64,000 nt of DNA from JAAFIW01 sp031414805 (GCA_031414805.1 JANOQJ010000044.1:34934-98933), one strand, 5' to 3'; counted from the stretch's first letter, positions 41,132-50,284 are shown. Program-made: numbers and translations. The notes: generated from the letters alone by a model not told the origin.

Positions 41132-41545
41132 CTAGCGGTAACCCAGAAACAAGATCGCAATATTGATTCCGAATGCGCCGATCCACAGCAGGCTGCGCGC
41201 ATTGCCCAAGCCCGCCACGTACATGGTGATGTACAGCGCCCGCAGCACCACAAACAGGAAGCTGAGCACATCCAGCGTGACCTGCGGCGCAGCCAACTGG
41301 TGCGCAATGATCACGGCGCCAATAAAAAAAGGCAGCGCTTCAAAACTGTTGGCCTGCGCCGCGTTGGCACGGGCCCGCCAGTCAGTCTGGCGAGCCAGCC
41401 AGGCGCGGGGGTCGTCGTTGTCGTAGCCACCCTGCTTGCGCGGTTTCACACCCCCGCCAAACTTGGCCAGGCCCGCACAAGCGAGGGGCAGTAACACGGC
41501 GATAAAAACGCAGCCGTAGGCCACAGAAAACTTCACCTCGGTCAT
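41132..41545 (-). CDS. MAPEG-family membrane protein
   Basis: ATG 41545 follows AAAGGAG. The 137-residue protein has four helices and the MAPEG pattern (RANAAQANSFEALPFFIGAV, FLFVVLRALYITMYVAGLGN). Bacterial MAPEG proteins are glutathione-transferase-like membrane proteins of mostly unknown role. It is 22 nt downstream of recR and probably in its operon. Confidence 0.87.
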   Translation of the reverse strand: MTEVKFSVAYGCVFIAVLLPLACAGLAKFGGGVKPRKQGGYDNDDPRAWLARQTDWRARANAAQANSFEALPFFIGAVIIAHQLAAPQVTLDVLSFLFVVLRALYITMYVAGLGNARSLLWIGAFGINIAILFLGYR

Positions 41546-41567
41546 CGTCTTCTCCTTTGTTATTTGA

Positions 41568-42158
41568 CTAGCGCCTGTCCACCAACGCATGCGCAATGGT
41601 GCCCAAATCCACATACTCCAGCTCACTGCCCGCTGGCACACCGCGTGCCAGTCGGGTCACCTGCAAACCGCGTGCCTTTAGCGCCTGCGCAATCACATGC
41701 GCTGTGGCCTCGCCTTCGGCCGTGAAATTGGTCGCCAGAATAACTTCCTGCACCACGCCGTCGGTGGCGCGGTCAAACAGCTTTTGCAAGCCAATGTCTT
41801 TCGGGCCGATGCCGTCCAGCGGGCTCAGGCGGCCCATCAGCACGAAATACAGGCCTTTGAAAGCACCGGTGCGCTCCAGCGCCGACTGGTCAGCCGGCGT
41901 TTCCACCACACACAGCTTGGTGACATCACGCCGATCGTCCGTGCAGGTGCTGCACAGCTCTTTTTCGGTGAAGGTGTGGCACTGCTGGCAGTGACGCACT
42001 TGACCCACGGCCTGTTGCAACGCCTGGGCCATGAGTTGCGCACCTTCACGGTCGTGCTGCAACAAATGAAAGGCCATGCGCTGGGCTGATTTGATGCCGA
42101 CGCCAGGCAGACGGCGCAGGGACTGGATGAGAGCTTCGAGGGCGTGGGTGTCTGACAT
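41568..42158 (-). CDS. recR: Recombination mediator RecR
   Basis: This 196-residue protein has the N-terminal helix-hairpin-helix (LIQSLRRLPGVGIKSAQRMA), four-Cys zinc finger (CQQCHTFTEKELCSTC) and Toprim domain (LCVVETPADQSALERTGAFK, EVILATNFTAEGEATA). RecR with RecO/RecF loads RecA at gaps. The start at ATG 42158 gives MSDTHALEALIQSL. dnaX and the YbaB gene usually found beside recR are not here. Confidence 0.96.
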   Translation of the reverse strand: MSDTHALEALIQSLRRLPGVGIKSAQRMAFHLLQHDREGAQLMAQALQQAVGQVRHCQQCHTFTEKELCSTCTDDRRDVTKLCVVETPADQSALERTGAFKGLYFVLMGRLSPLDGIGPKDIGLQKLFDRATDGVVQEVILATNFTAEGEATAHVIAQALKARGLQVTRLARGVPAGSELEYVDLGTIAHALVDRR

Positions 42159-42188
42159 GTAGGGTGAATCTAGCAGACGCTTGGCTTG

Positions 42189-42222
42189 TTGCCCCCTCTC
42201 CCGCGAGCGGGAGAGGGGGCAA
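42189..42222. repeat. Perfect 16-bp inverted repeat between recR and the helicase gene
   Basis: TTGCCCCCTCTCCCGC and GCGGGAGAGGGGGCAA are separated by GA. The stem is very strong, but no T-tract follows on the minus strand (CAAGCC). It may be a REP-type element, an attenuator or an mRNA-stabilising hairpin separating the helicase operon from recR. Confidence 0.75.
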
Positions 42223-42231
42223 TACACGGCT

Positions 42232-44718
42232 CTATGAACTTGCTTCCATGTCCTCGAGCATCCGCTCCAGCCGCGCCGACAGTTGCTCCGTGGTCAGCGC
42301 CTCGCGAAAGCGCTCGACCATCAGCGGCAGGCTCAAAGGGCTGGGTTGGGCAAGTTGCACGAAGTCGATGCGTTTGCTGGCCAGGCTTGTGAGTGTCGTG
42401 GTCAGGCGGGCGATGTCCAGCTCCTGGCTGAGCACCTCGGTTTGCGCCTGGCCTAGCAGCAGGTTGTCGGGATCGTATTTCTTGAACACTTCAAAAAACA
42501 GGCCGCTGGAGGCTTGCACCTGCTTCATGCTTTTGGGTGCGCCGGGGTAGCCGCTGAACACCAGCCCGGCCACCCGCGCAATTTCGCGAAAACGGCGTTG
42601 CGCCAGTTCGCTGGAGTTCAGCGAGGCCAGCACATCGGGCAGCAGGTTGTCGACCGCGAAAACCGACCGGTTCAGCACCGGCGCAATGTCAAACGGCTCG
42701 GGGGCCAGCAGCTCAAAACCATAGTCGTTGACCGACAGGCTGAAGGAATTCGGCTGGTCTCGGGCCAGGCGCCAGGCCAGCAGACTGGCCAGCCCCAGGT
42801 GCACCGAGCGGCCGGCAAACGGGTGCAGATACAGGTGGTGGCCTTCTTTGGAGGTGTATTGCTCCACCAGCAAGGTGGTTGGGGTGGGCAGGCGCGACAG
42901 ACGGGCCTGGGTTTGCAGCATGGGTCGGGCGGCTTGTAGCTCGGGCTCCAGAAAATCGTCGCTGGCGGCGCGTTGCATCATCTCCAACACCGCTTGGCCC
43001 AATTCAGCAGAAATCGCCATCTTGCTGCCGCCCCAGCTGGGCACGGTGCCTTTGTTTTTGGTGGCTTTTTTAACCTGCGCGGCCATTTCGTGAACCCGGA
43101 TGAATTCCAGCAGGCGGCCCGCAAAAAAGAAACAGTCGCCCTTGCGCAAACGGGCGATGAAGCTTTCTTCCACCACGCCAATGCGGTTGCCATTCATGAA
43201 TTTCACCGTAATCGACGCGTCGCTGACGATGGTGCCGATGCTCAGGCGGTGGCGCTTGGCAATACCGCGGTCTGGCACGCGGTAGATGCCGTTGTCGTCG
43301 GGCTTGATGCGGTGGTAATCGGTGTACGCCGTCAGGCTGTGCCCGCCGCGCTCGCAAAAGGCCAGTGCCCAGTCAAATTCGTCTTGCGAGAGGTTTCGAT
43401 AAGCCCAGCTGGTGGTGACCTCTTTGAATAACGCTACTTTTTCAAACCCGCCGCCAAGCGCCACCGTCACCAGGTGCTGCACCAGCACATCCAGCGGTTT
43501 TTCGGGCGACTCGCGCGGCTCCACGCGCCCAGCCAGCGCGGCGCTGCGCGCAGCCGCCGCCTCCAGCAGCTCCATGGTGTGGGTAGGCACCACCGTCACA
43601 CGGCTGGTGCGCCCGGGGGCGTGGCCGCTGCGCCCGGCGCGCTGCACCAGGCGGGCAATGCCTTTGGGCGAGCCAATTTGCAGCACGCGCTCCACCGGCA
43701 AAAAGTCCACACCCAAATCGAGCGACGACGTGGCGACCACCGCGCGCAGGCTACCCGCTTTCAAACCCGCCTCGACCCAGGCACGCACCTCTTTGTCCAG
43801 ACTGCCGTGGTGCAGCGCAATTTCGCCGGCCCACTCGGGCTTGGCAGCCAGCAGCAGTTGGTACCAGATTTCGGCCTGCGAGCGGACGTTGGTAAACACC
43901 AGCGTGGTGCCGGTGCTGGCCGCAATTTCGTCGACCACCGGTTGCTGCATGCGCGCCCCCAGATGACCAGCCCAGGAGTAGCGGCCCGGGTCTGGCGGAA
44001 TCAAGGTGTCGATCTGCAGCTTTTTGTCCATGCGGCCGCGTACCAGGACGGGTTTCGACGCCAGTTTTTTTGCCAAATCGCCCTGTAGCCCACACAGAAC
44101 CTGCATGGCCTGCTCTGAATTTCCTAGCGTTGCGCTTAGACCCCAGGTAAGCAGACCAGGGTTGATATCCCGCACCCGCGAAGGCTGGTTGAACTCGCGC
44201 AGCCGCGCGAGGGCCAGCTGCAACTGAACCCCGCGTTTGCTGGCAATCAGCTCATGCCACTCGTCGCACACCAGCGCCACTACGCCCGACAGGGTTTCCC
44301 GCGCGTTCTCGCGCGACAGCATCAGGCTGAGCGACTCGGGCGTGGTCACCAGCACCGTGGGGTAGCGCCGGTCTTGCTTGGCACGCTCGCTCGCAGCGGT
44401 GTCGCCGGTGCGCAGGCCCAAAGTCCAGCTGGGTGCCAGGTCGCGCATCGGCTCCTGCAAGGCGCGACCCGTGTCTGCAGCCAGCGCGCGCATGGGCGTG
44501 ACCCAGATCACCGACAGCGGCGGAGCAGTTTTTGAATTACCGTGTTTCGCCAGCAACAGCGCCAGCAAGCCCAGCCACACCGCATAGGTTTTGCCTGAGC
44601 CGGTGGTGGCGTGCAATAAACCGCTTTGGCCAGCCGCCATGGCAGCCCATACCTCGCGCTGAAAGTCAAAGGCCTGCCAATTACGCGCGGCCAGCCAGGC
44701 TTCAACTGGTAGGGTCAT
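42232..44718 (-). CDS. Lhr-type (ligase-associated) DEXH-box helicase
   Basis: This 828-residue superfamily 2 helicase has Walker A in HATTGSGKTYAVWLG, Ib in VTPMRALAADTG, the DEWH box in LVCDEWHELI, motif III in GLSATLG, and helicase C motifs (LDLGVDFLPVERVLQIGSPK, QRAGRSGHAPG). The C-terminal Lhr winged-helix/DUF4910-like region follows. The family is usually linked to an ATP-dependent DNA ligase and an Exo nuclease; none is present here. Its ATG overlaps the PIN-domain stop (ATGA), so it is translationally coupled to a toxin-antitoxin pair. Confidence 0.9.
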   Translation of the reverse strand: MTLPVEAWLAARNWQAFDFQREVWAAMAAGQSGLLHATTGSGKTYAVWLGLLALLLAKHGNSKTAPPLSVIWVTPMRALAADTGRALQEPMRDLAPSWTLGLRTGDTAASERAKQDRRYPTVLVTTPESLSLMLSRENARETLSGVVALVCDEWHELIASKRGVQLQLALARLREFNQPSRVRDINPGLLTWGLSATLGNSEQAMQVLCGLQGDLAKKLASKPVLVRGRMDKKLQIDTLIPPDPGRYSWAGHLGARMQQPVVDEIAASTGTTLVFTNVRSQAEIWYQLLLAAKPEWAGEIALHHGSLDKEVRAWVEAGLKAGSLRAVVATSSLDLGVDFLPVERVLQIGSPKGIARLVQRAGRSGHAPGRTSRVTVVPTHTMELLEAAAARSAALAGRVEPRESPEKPLDVLVQHLVTVALGGGFEKVALFKEVTTSWAYRNLSQDEFDWALAFCERGGHSLTAYTDYHRIKPDDNGIYRVPDRGIAKRHRLSIGTIVSDASITVKFMNGNRIGVVEESFIARLRKGDCFFFAGRLLEFIRVHEMAAQVKKATKNKGTVPSWGGSKMAISAELGQAVLEMMQRAASDDFLEPELQAARPMLQTQARLSRLPTPTTLLVEQYTSKEGHHLYLHPFAGRSVHLGLASLLAWRLARDQPNSFSLSVNDYGFELLAPEPFDIAPVLNRSVFAVDNLLPDVLASLNSSELAQRRFREIARVAGLVFSGYPGAPKSMKQVQASSGLFFEVFKKYDPDNLLLGQAQTEVLSQELDIARLTTTLTSLASKRIDFVQLAQPSPLSLPLMVERFREALTTEQLSARLERMLEDMEASS

Positions 44719-45218
44719 ACCTCGTTCGCAGCCAGCAGGATCGAATGCTTGACCGCCTCCGACACAAAGTAGCCGTGACGCTGCCAGGTCTCAAACACGG
44801 GCAGTACGCGACTCAGTAGACCCTGTTGCTTCAACTGCACCAGCAGCGTGCCGCTGCCAATCACCGGCACCCGCAGACGCTGGGCCACACGGCGCGCACG
44901 CCGTTCGTCAATCAAGGCCAGCAATTGGTGCTCACCGGCATAAGACAGCACTGCAATTTCGCCTGTGCCCAGGCCTTGTGCAAACGCTGCGTCCAGCGGG
45001 GCCAGATGCTCGGTGGCAATCACCGTGAAACTGCCACCGTCCAGCGCTTGCTGAATTGGTGCCGCCCCCGCAGCGGATACATCGGCTAGGCATTCCTGCA
45101 GCACTGGCTGCGGCACACACAAGCCGCCCAACATGCTCAGGCAGGGCTGCAACACGCCGCCCACCGCCAGCGCAATCAGCGGCCCGGCATCGGCCACGAT
45201 CAGCTTGGTGGTCGTCAC
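44715..45218 (-). CDS. PIN-domain toxin-like protein (DUF3368 type)
   Basis: This 167-residue protein has PIN-like acidic residues: Asp in LIVADAGPLIAL, Glu in QPVLQECLADV, Asp/Glu in GTGEIAVLSYAGEHQLLALI and DERRARRVAQRL. DUF3368 proteins are predicted PIN ribonucleases paired with UPF0175 antitoxins. The GTG start overlaps the antitoxin stop (GTGA), and its stop overlaps the helicase start. Confidence 0.85.
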   Translation of the reverse strand: MTTTKLIVADAGPLIALAVGGVLQPCLSMLGGLCVPQPVLQECLADVSAAGAAPIQQALDGGSFTVIATEHLAPLDAAFAQGLGTGEIAVLSYAGEHQLLALIDERRARRVAQRLRVPVIGSGTLLVQLKQQGLLSRVLPVFETWQRHGYFVSEAVKHSILLAANEV

Positions 45219-45550
45219 TTAGACAGATGGCTGCTCAGCAAAGCCAATTCGCCCGCCGTGTCGGTCGCTTCATCCAGCATGCTGTAACCCAGTGCGCTCA
45301 GGTGCTGTAGATAGCGCGCATAAGGCAAGCCTGCCAGCTTGGCACCTGCCGCCACCGACAGCTCGCCGTTTTGCACCAGCTTGTCGGCCAGCGCCACATT
45401 CACCCCGGCTTGCAACAAGGCATCGCTGAACGGCATGGCCACAAACAACGGTTTGCCGTGCTTGGAAACCACCGAATAAGCACCGCTTTCGGCGTTGCGC
45501 ACCAATTCGCCGGTGTGTTCGCGCAAATCGCGCACTGCAAAAGCTTCCAT
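45215..45550 (-). CDS. Antitoxin: Phd-like DNA-binding domain fused to a UPF0175-like domain
   Basis: ATG 45550 follows AAGGAG; GTG 45553 is an alternative start. The first 45 residues look like Phd/YefM (VRDLREHTGELVRNAESGAY, SVVSKHGKPLFVAMPFSDAL). The second half resembles UPF0175 (VALADKLVQNGELSVAAGAK, LAGLPYARYLQHLSALGYSM). It precedes and overlaps the PIN gene, the standard antitoxin-first order, and probably autoregulates the operon. Confidence 0.83.
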   Translation of the reverse strand: MEAFAVRDLREHTGELVRNAESGAYSVVSKHGKPLFVAMPFSDALLQAGVNVALADKLVQNGELSVAAGAKLAGLPYARYLQHLSALGYSMLDEATDTAGELALLSSHLSK

Positions 45551-45620
45551 CACCGTCTCCTTAACAAAAAATATGCCATCAAATGATGGCGCAAATACGA
45601 ATTAAGCCAGACTTCAAGTC

Positions 45621-45640
45621 ACCCCGGGTTTTCCGGGGGT
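45621..45640. other. Inverted repeat upstream of the Bug receptor gene
   Basis: ACCCCGG-GTTTTC-CGGGGGT is an imperfect inverted repeat (one bulged G) in the 158-bp region between the divergent antitoxin and Bug receptor genes. It could be an operator; the sequence alone does not decide. Confidence 0.3.
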
Positions 45641-45708
45641 CTACCAATGCCTGAATCGGCGGTAGGGTGATTAAAGTGAGCGACTTCACACCAAAAAAGC
45701 AGACCACC

Positions 45709-46677
45709 ATGCAACGCAGACACCTCCTGGCCACCGCCACAGCACTCGCGGCAACGCCTTTTTCATCCCTCGCCTGGGCTCAAACCGACCGCCCCCTGCG
45801 CATCCTGGTGGGTTTTCCGCCCGGCGGCTCGCTGGACACGGTGGCCCGGGCGCTGGCAGACAAGATGACGGGCGAACTCAAGCGCCCCGTGTTGGTGGAC
45901 AACAAACCCGGCGCGGGTGGCCGCCTGGCCGCCGAGCTGCTGAAAAACGCGGCGCCCGATGGCGACACGATGATGATGGCGCCCATCGTGGTGCCGGTGC
46001 TGGCCCCGCTGGTATTCAGCAAGCTCAACTACAACCCGGCCACCGACTTTGCGCCCGTGCTGCACGCGGCCAGCTTTCACTTTGGCCTGGCCGTGCCGGG
46101 CGACGCACCCTATAAAACTCTGGCCGAGCTGGTGGCCTGGTTCAAAGCCAACCCCGCCAAAGCCAACTACGGCATGCCTGCTGCGGGCAGCCTGCCGCAC
46201 TTTTTTGGCTTGATGATTGCCAAAGAAATCGGTGTGGACATCACACCCGTGCCGTTTCAGGGTGGCGCACCGCTGATCACGGCGCTGGCTGGCGGCCAGG
46301 TGGCCAGCGGTATTGATGTGCTGACCGAGCAGCTGGAGCTGCACAAAGCAGGCAAGCTGCGCATCGTGGCTACTTCCGGTGCGCAGCGCAGCAAAGCCGT
46401 GCCCGATGTGCCCACTTTCCGCGAACTGGGTTTTGCCAACATTCAGGCGCAAAGCTGGTTTGGCCTGTACGCCCCCGCCAAAACGCCCGCGGCATCCATT
46501 GCCGCCGTCAACGCCGCCGGCAACAAAGCCCTGGCATTAGCCGATGTGCAGGAGCGCTTTACCAAACTGTCGCTCGAAGCCGGCGGCGGCTCAGCGGCTG
46601 ATTTGCAGAAACTGCAGGACGCGGAAGTAGCACGCTGGGCTCCCGTGGTGAAGGCTTCGGGGTTCAAGGCGGATTGA
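45709..46677 (+). CDS. Bug/TctC-family periplasmic solute-binding protein
   Basis: ATG 45709 starts MQRRHLLATATALAATPFSS, a signal peptide ending in LAWAQ. The 322-residue protein is a Bug-type receptor (LRILVGFPPGGSLDTVARAL, VLVDNKPGAGGRLAAELLKN, PVPFQGGAPLITALAGGQVA, SWFGLYAPAKTPA). These bind carboxylates or aromatic acids and are very numerous in Comamonadaceae, often without a TctAB permease, as here. Confidence 0.92.
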   Translation: MQRRHLLATATALAATPFSSLAWAQTDRPLRILVGFPPGGSLDTVARALADKMTGELKRPVLVDNKPGAGGRLAAELLKNAAPDGDTMMMAPIVVPVLAPLVFSKLNYNPATDFAPVLHAASFHFGLAVPGDAPYKTLAELVAWFKANPAKANYGMPAAGSLPHFFGLMIAKEIGVDITPVPFQGGAPLITALAGGQVASGIDVLTEQLELHKAGKLRIVATSGAQRSKAVPDVPTFRELGFANIQAQSWFGLYAPAKTPAASIAAVNAAGNKALALADVQERFTKLSLEAGGGSAADLQKLQDAEVARWAPVVKASGFKAD

Positions 46678-46703
46678 GATAGGGTTTAGTTTGCTATTAT
46701 TTA

Positions 46704-46734
46704 TATAGCTGTTTGAGCAATATTCATAAGGGCT
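46704..46734 (+). repeat. AGCTGCTTGAGCAG repeat, copy 11
   Basis: TATAGCTGTTTGAGCAATAT then TCATAAGGGCT, with two changes in the core. It lies between the Bug receptor and sulfatase genes. Confidence 0.82.
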
Positions 46735-46781
46735 GATCGCTGATTTCGCATAAAACTTATAAAACTTCGAGTATTGACACC

Positions 46782-48095
46782 ATGCGCCCCAACCTCATCT
46801 TCATCGTCGCCGACGACCTGGGCTTTGCCGATCTGGGCTGCTACGGCGGGCGCGAGGCCGACTTTGGCCCCGTGTCGCCCGTGTTGGACAGCCTGGCCCA
46901 CAACGGCATGCGCTTCACCCAGGGGTATGCCAATTCCCCCGTCTGCTCGCCCACCCGCTTTGCGCTGATGACCGGGCGCTACCAATACCGGCTGCGCGGC
47001 GCGGCAGAAGAGCCCATCAACAGCCAGGCACGGGGTAGCAACACATTAGGTCTGCCGCCCGATCACCCCACCCTGCCCTCGCGGCTTAAAGCCAGCGGCT
47101 ACCGCACCGCTTTGATCGGCAAATGGCACCTGGGCTACCCGCCACACTTTGGGCCTTTGAAATCGGGTTACGACGAATTTTTTGGCCCCATGTCGGGCGG
47201 GGTGGACTACTTCACCCACTGCGACTTTCGCGGTCACCACGACCTGTTTTTGGGCGATCAAAACCACCACGAAGACGGTTACCTGACCGATTTGATTTCC
47301 CAGCGCGCGGTGGACTATGTGAAATCCAGCGCACAGCCAGACGCACCGTTTTTCTTGAGCCTGCACTACACCGCGCCCCACTGGCCCTGGGAAACGCGCG
47401 ACGACGCGACGCTGGCGCAAGAGATCAAAGACAACCTGTTCCACCTGCACGGCGGCAACATCCACCGCTACCGCCGCATGATTTCCCACATGGACGAAGG
47501 CATTGGTCAGGTGGTGGCAGCCTTGCGGGACAGTGGCCAGCTGGACAACACCTTGATCGTCTTCACCAGCGACAACGGCGGCGAGCGCTTCTCCGACAAC
47601 TGGCCCCTGGTGGGCGGCAAGATGGATTTGACCGAAGGCGGCATTCGCGTGCCCTGGATTGCTCACTGGCCCGCCGTGATTCAGCCCGGTGGCATTAGCG
47701 GCCAACACTGCATGACCATGGATTGGTCTGCCACCTTGCTCGATGCGGCCGGCGTGCCTGCCCACCCCAACTACCCGCTGGACGGCGTCTCGCTGCTGCC
47801 CACCTTGCAAGACGCTCAGCAGCAAGTCCCCCGCCCCCTGCACTGGCGCATGAACCACCGCGGCCAGCGCGCGCTACGCGATGGCGACTGGAAATACCTG
47901 CGGGTGGATGGCCACGACTACCTGTTCAACCTGGCGCAAGACGAACGCGAACGCGCCAACCATGCCAACCGCGAACCTGAGCGCCTGCACGCCCTGCGCA
48001 GCAGGTGGGAAGCCTGGAACCTGAGCATGCCCACCATCCCCGACGACGCGACGGTGAGCCTGGGCTACTCGGTGCGCGATATGCCGCAACGGTGA
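46782..48095 (+). CDS. Type I sulfatase
   Basis: This 437-residue protein belongs to the alkaline-phosphatase superfamily: metal site FIVADDLGFADLGCYGG, the formylglycine motif CSPTR in NSPVCSPTRFALMTGRY, GKWHLGYPP, LHYTAPHWPW, and FTSDNGGERFS. The Cys must be oxidised to formylglycine by a maturase not seen here. No signal peptide is present, so it seems cytoplasmic, unusual for bacterial sulfatases. The substrate is unknown. Confidence 0.9.
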   Translation: MRPNLIFIVADDLGFADLGCYGGREADFGPVSPVLDSLAHNGMRFTQGYANSPVCSPTRFALMTGRYQYRLRGAAEEPINSQARGSNTLGLPPDHPTLPSRLKASGYRTALIGKWHLGYPPHFGPLKSGYDEFFGPMSGGVDYFTHCDFRGHHDLFLGDQNHHEDGYLTDLISQRAVDYVKSSAQPDAPFFLSLHYTAPHWPWETRDDATLAQEIKDNLFHLHGGNIHRYRRMISHMDEGIGQVVAALRDSGQLDNTLIVFTSDNGGERFSDNWPLVGGKMDLTEGGIRVPWIAHWPAVIQPGGISGQHCMTMDWSATLLDAAGVPAHPNYPLDGVSLLPTLQDAQQQVPRPLHWRMNHRGQRALRDGDWKYLRVDGHDYLFNLAQDERERANHANREPERLHALRSRWEAWNLSMPTIPDDATVSLGYSVRDMPQR

Positions 48096-48436
48096 GCGTC
48101 AACGCCACAACAGGCGACGCCGAAAACATTCACCTTGACGATGCCGGTGTGCCGCCGTCAACGCTTGCAGGCGTGGTGACGGCGCTGGGGTTTCTGGGGG
48201 TGGGTGGCGTGATTTTGTAGGGCGCGCTGCTGGTACTGGGTGGCAAATCGGGCGGCTAAGGAATGAACTAACTGAAGTTAGAAGTGGGAAGTGGGAAGTG
48301 GGAAAAGCGGCATGACCAACATGACACGCCAGCGTCACGAAAGTTGGCTATTTTCCGCTGCAGGTCTTGCAGAGATTCCTTATTGCGTATCACTCGATAC
48401 ACACACCGTAGCCCACTTGTTTTTCAGGAAACCACT
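48096..48436. other. Intergenic region with short hydrophobic reading-frame remnant
   Basis: These 341 bases carry no convincing gene. A GTG at 48092 opens 42 codons in another frame, ending in LAGVVTALGFLGVGGVIL before a TAG at 48220; the same frame then continues GALLVLGGKSGG to a second stop, as if a membrane-protein fragment had decayed. A GAAGTGGGAAGTGGGAA run lies at about 48281-48303. Confidence 0.4.
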
Positions 48437-50284
48437 ATGTCTTACATCACTGACCGTGCGCGCGAATCACACGCTGCCCTCTACGCCACCACCCAAACCT
48501 GCGAGATACCCGGGCAGATGCTGGACGATGTGATCCGCCAGATGCCGTTGGCCCGCCGCACCGTACTGCGCGGCGGTTTTGGTGCAGGCTTGGGTGCTTT
48601 GTTCGGCGCAGTCGGCCTGAGTGCTTGCGGCGGCGACAGCGACAGCGTGGCGCAGGCGGCTGAAAGCTATGCCGTGTCGTTCGAGAAGATCGCCCGCGTA
48701 GTCAACGACAGCGTCACAGTGCCCACCGGCTACACCATGGACGTGCTGTTCGCCGCAGGTGATGCAGTGGAGCCCAACTCAGTGGCCTACGCCGGAACAC
48801 CCCTGTCGTCGGCACAGACTGAAAGATTCGCGGGTGGCCAGCACGACGGCATGTTTTTCTTCGCCCTGCCCGGTGTAGACGCCAACAAGCGCGGCCTGCT
48901 GGCCGTCAACCATGAAGCGCCTGACCTGGCGATCCTGGGTCTGGCCAACGTCACCACGGCTGCTGCAATAACCGCATTGACACCCGAGCAGCGAAAAATC
49001 GTTCTCTCCAGCGTGGGCGTGTCCGTCATTGAAGTACAGGAAGTGGCGGGTAAATGGACCGTGGTGAAAAACTCCGCTTTCAACAAGCGCTACACCGGCA
49101 ACAGCAGCTACCGCGTCAGCGGCCCAGCGGCCTCTGTGGTGGGTGCCACCGTGGTGGGCACCTTGAACAACTGCGCCAGCGGCGAAACGCCCTGGGGCAC
49201 CTACCTGACCTGCGAAGAAACCACCGACAACTACCTGGACCCCTCACAGCCCGAACAAGGCTACGGCTGGGTGGTCGAGATTGACCCGCAAAACCAGCTC
49301 GCAGGCATGCCCGTCAAGCGCACTGCCCTGGGCCGCTTCGACCATGAAAACACCGCCTACATGCTGGACAGCGCCAACAACATGGCGCTGTACATGGGCG
49401 ACGACAGCACCCCGGGTTGCATCTACAAATTTGTGCCCAGCGCCAAAGTCACACCCAACAACCGCAGCGCCAATGCCAACCTGCTCGACGCCGGCACGCT
49501 GTATGTAGCCAAGTTCAACCCCAATGGCACGGGCAACTGGATTGCTCTGGTGCAAGGCCAAAACGGCCTGGTGGCAGGCGCGGTAGACCGCGGCAACGTG
49601 ACCCAAACCGGCACAGCGCCCACCCCGGTCACCGTGAACTTCAACACCCAGGCCGACGTGGTCATCAACGCCAAAGCAGCCGCACGCATCGTAGGCGGCA
49701 CGTTGATGGACCGCCCCGAGTGGATCACCGTGGGGCCTGACAAGCGAATCTACGCAACCCTCACCAGCAACGGCAGCCGCGCCGTGGCCGACGCCGCCAA
49801 CCCACGTACCGCCAACAGCCAGGGCCACATCATCCGCTGGGCAGAAACCGGTGACTCCCCCACCGCCACCACCTTCACCTGGGACTTGTTCCTGCTGGCC
49901 GGCGACCCCCGCCGCACGGCTGCCAGCGAGGTCGGCAATATCAACGGCGACACCTTCGCCAACCCCGACGGCATCGGCGTAGACCCCCAAGGCCGCCTGT
50001 GGGTACAGACGGACGCTGGCACGGGCACCTCAGTGACCAACATCTATGGCAACAACGCCATGTACCACCTGAATCAAATTACCAAGGAGTCCAGGCGCTT
50101 TCTGGTCGGCCCCAACGGCTGCGAGATCACCGGCTTGGCCTACACCCCCGACCTCAAAACCTTTTTCATCAATATTCAGCACCCCACCGGCACCTGGCCC
50201 TCGAACGTGCAAGGCAACACCTACCCCGCCCGCTCTGCCACCATTGTTGTGCGGCGTGCGGATGGGAAGCCTGTGGGCGCGTAA
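48437..50284 (+). CDS. phoX: PhoX-family alkaline phosphatase / DUF839 protein
   Basis: ATG 48437 follows AGGAA. The 615-residue protein has a Tat-type motif ARRTVLRGG at about residue 40 and a lipobox-like LSAC, so it is probably a Tat-exported lipoprotein. The PhoX body includes LLAVNHEAPD, GTLNNCASGETPWGTYLTCEETTDN, GRFDHENTAYML, ALYMGDDSTPGCIYKFVPS and DGIGVDPQGRLWVQTD. PhoX is a calcium/iron phosphatase that releases phosphate in the periplasm. It ends at a good rho-independent terminator. Confidence 0.88.
   Translation: MSYITDRARESHAALYATTQTCEIPGQMLDDVIRQMPLARRTVLRGGFGAGLGALFGAVGLSACGGDSDSVAQAAESYAVSFEKIARVVNDSVTVPTGYTMDVLFAAGDAVEPNSVAYAGTPLSSAQTERFAGGQHDGMFFFALPGVDANKRGLLAVNHEAPDLAILGLANVTTAAAITALTPEQRKIVLSSVGVSVIEVQEVAGKWTVVKNSAFNKRYTGNSSYRVSGPAASVVGATVVGTLNNCASGETPWGTYLTCEETTDNYLDPSQPEQGYGWVVEIDPQNQLAGMPVKRTALGRFDHENTAYMLDSANNMALYMGDDSTPGCIYKFVPSAKVTPNNRSANANLLDAGTLYVAKFNPNGTGNWIALVQGQNGLVAGAVDRGNVTQTGTAPTPVTVNFNTQADVVINAKAAARIVGGTLMDRPEWITVGPDKRIYATLTSNGSRAVADAANPRTANSQGHIIRWAETGDSPTATTFTWDLFLLAGDPRRTAASEVGNINGDTFANPDGIGVDPQGRLWVQTDAGTGTSVTNIYGNNAMYHLNQITKESRRFLVGPNGCEITGLAYTPDLKTFFINIQHPTGTWPSNVQGNTYPARSATIVVRRADGKPVGA

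Noticed and set aside
49244..49990. A 248-codon minus-strand open frame inside phoX.
   Set aside because: It is antisense to conserved PhoX motifs and its product is Gly/Val/Ala-biased.
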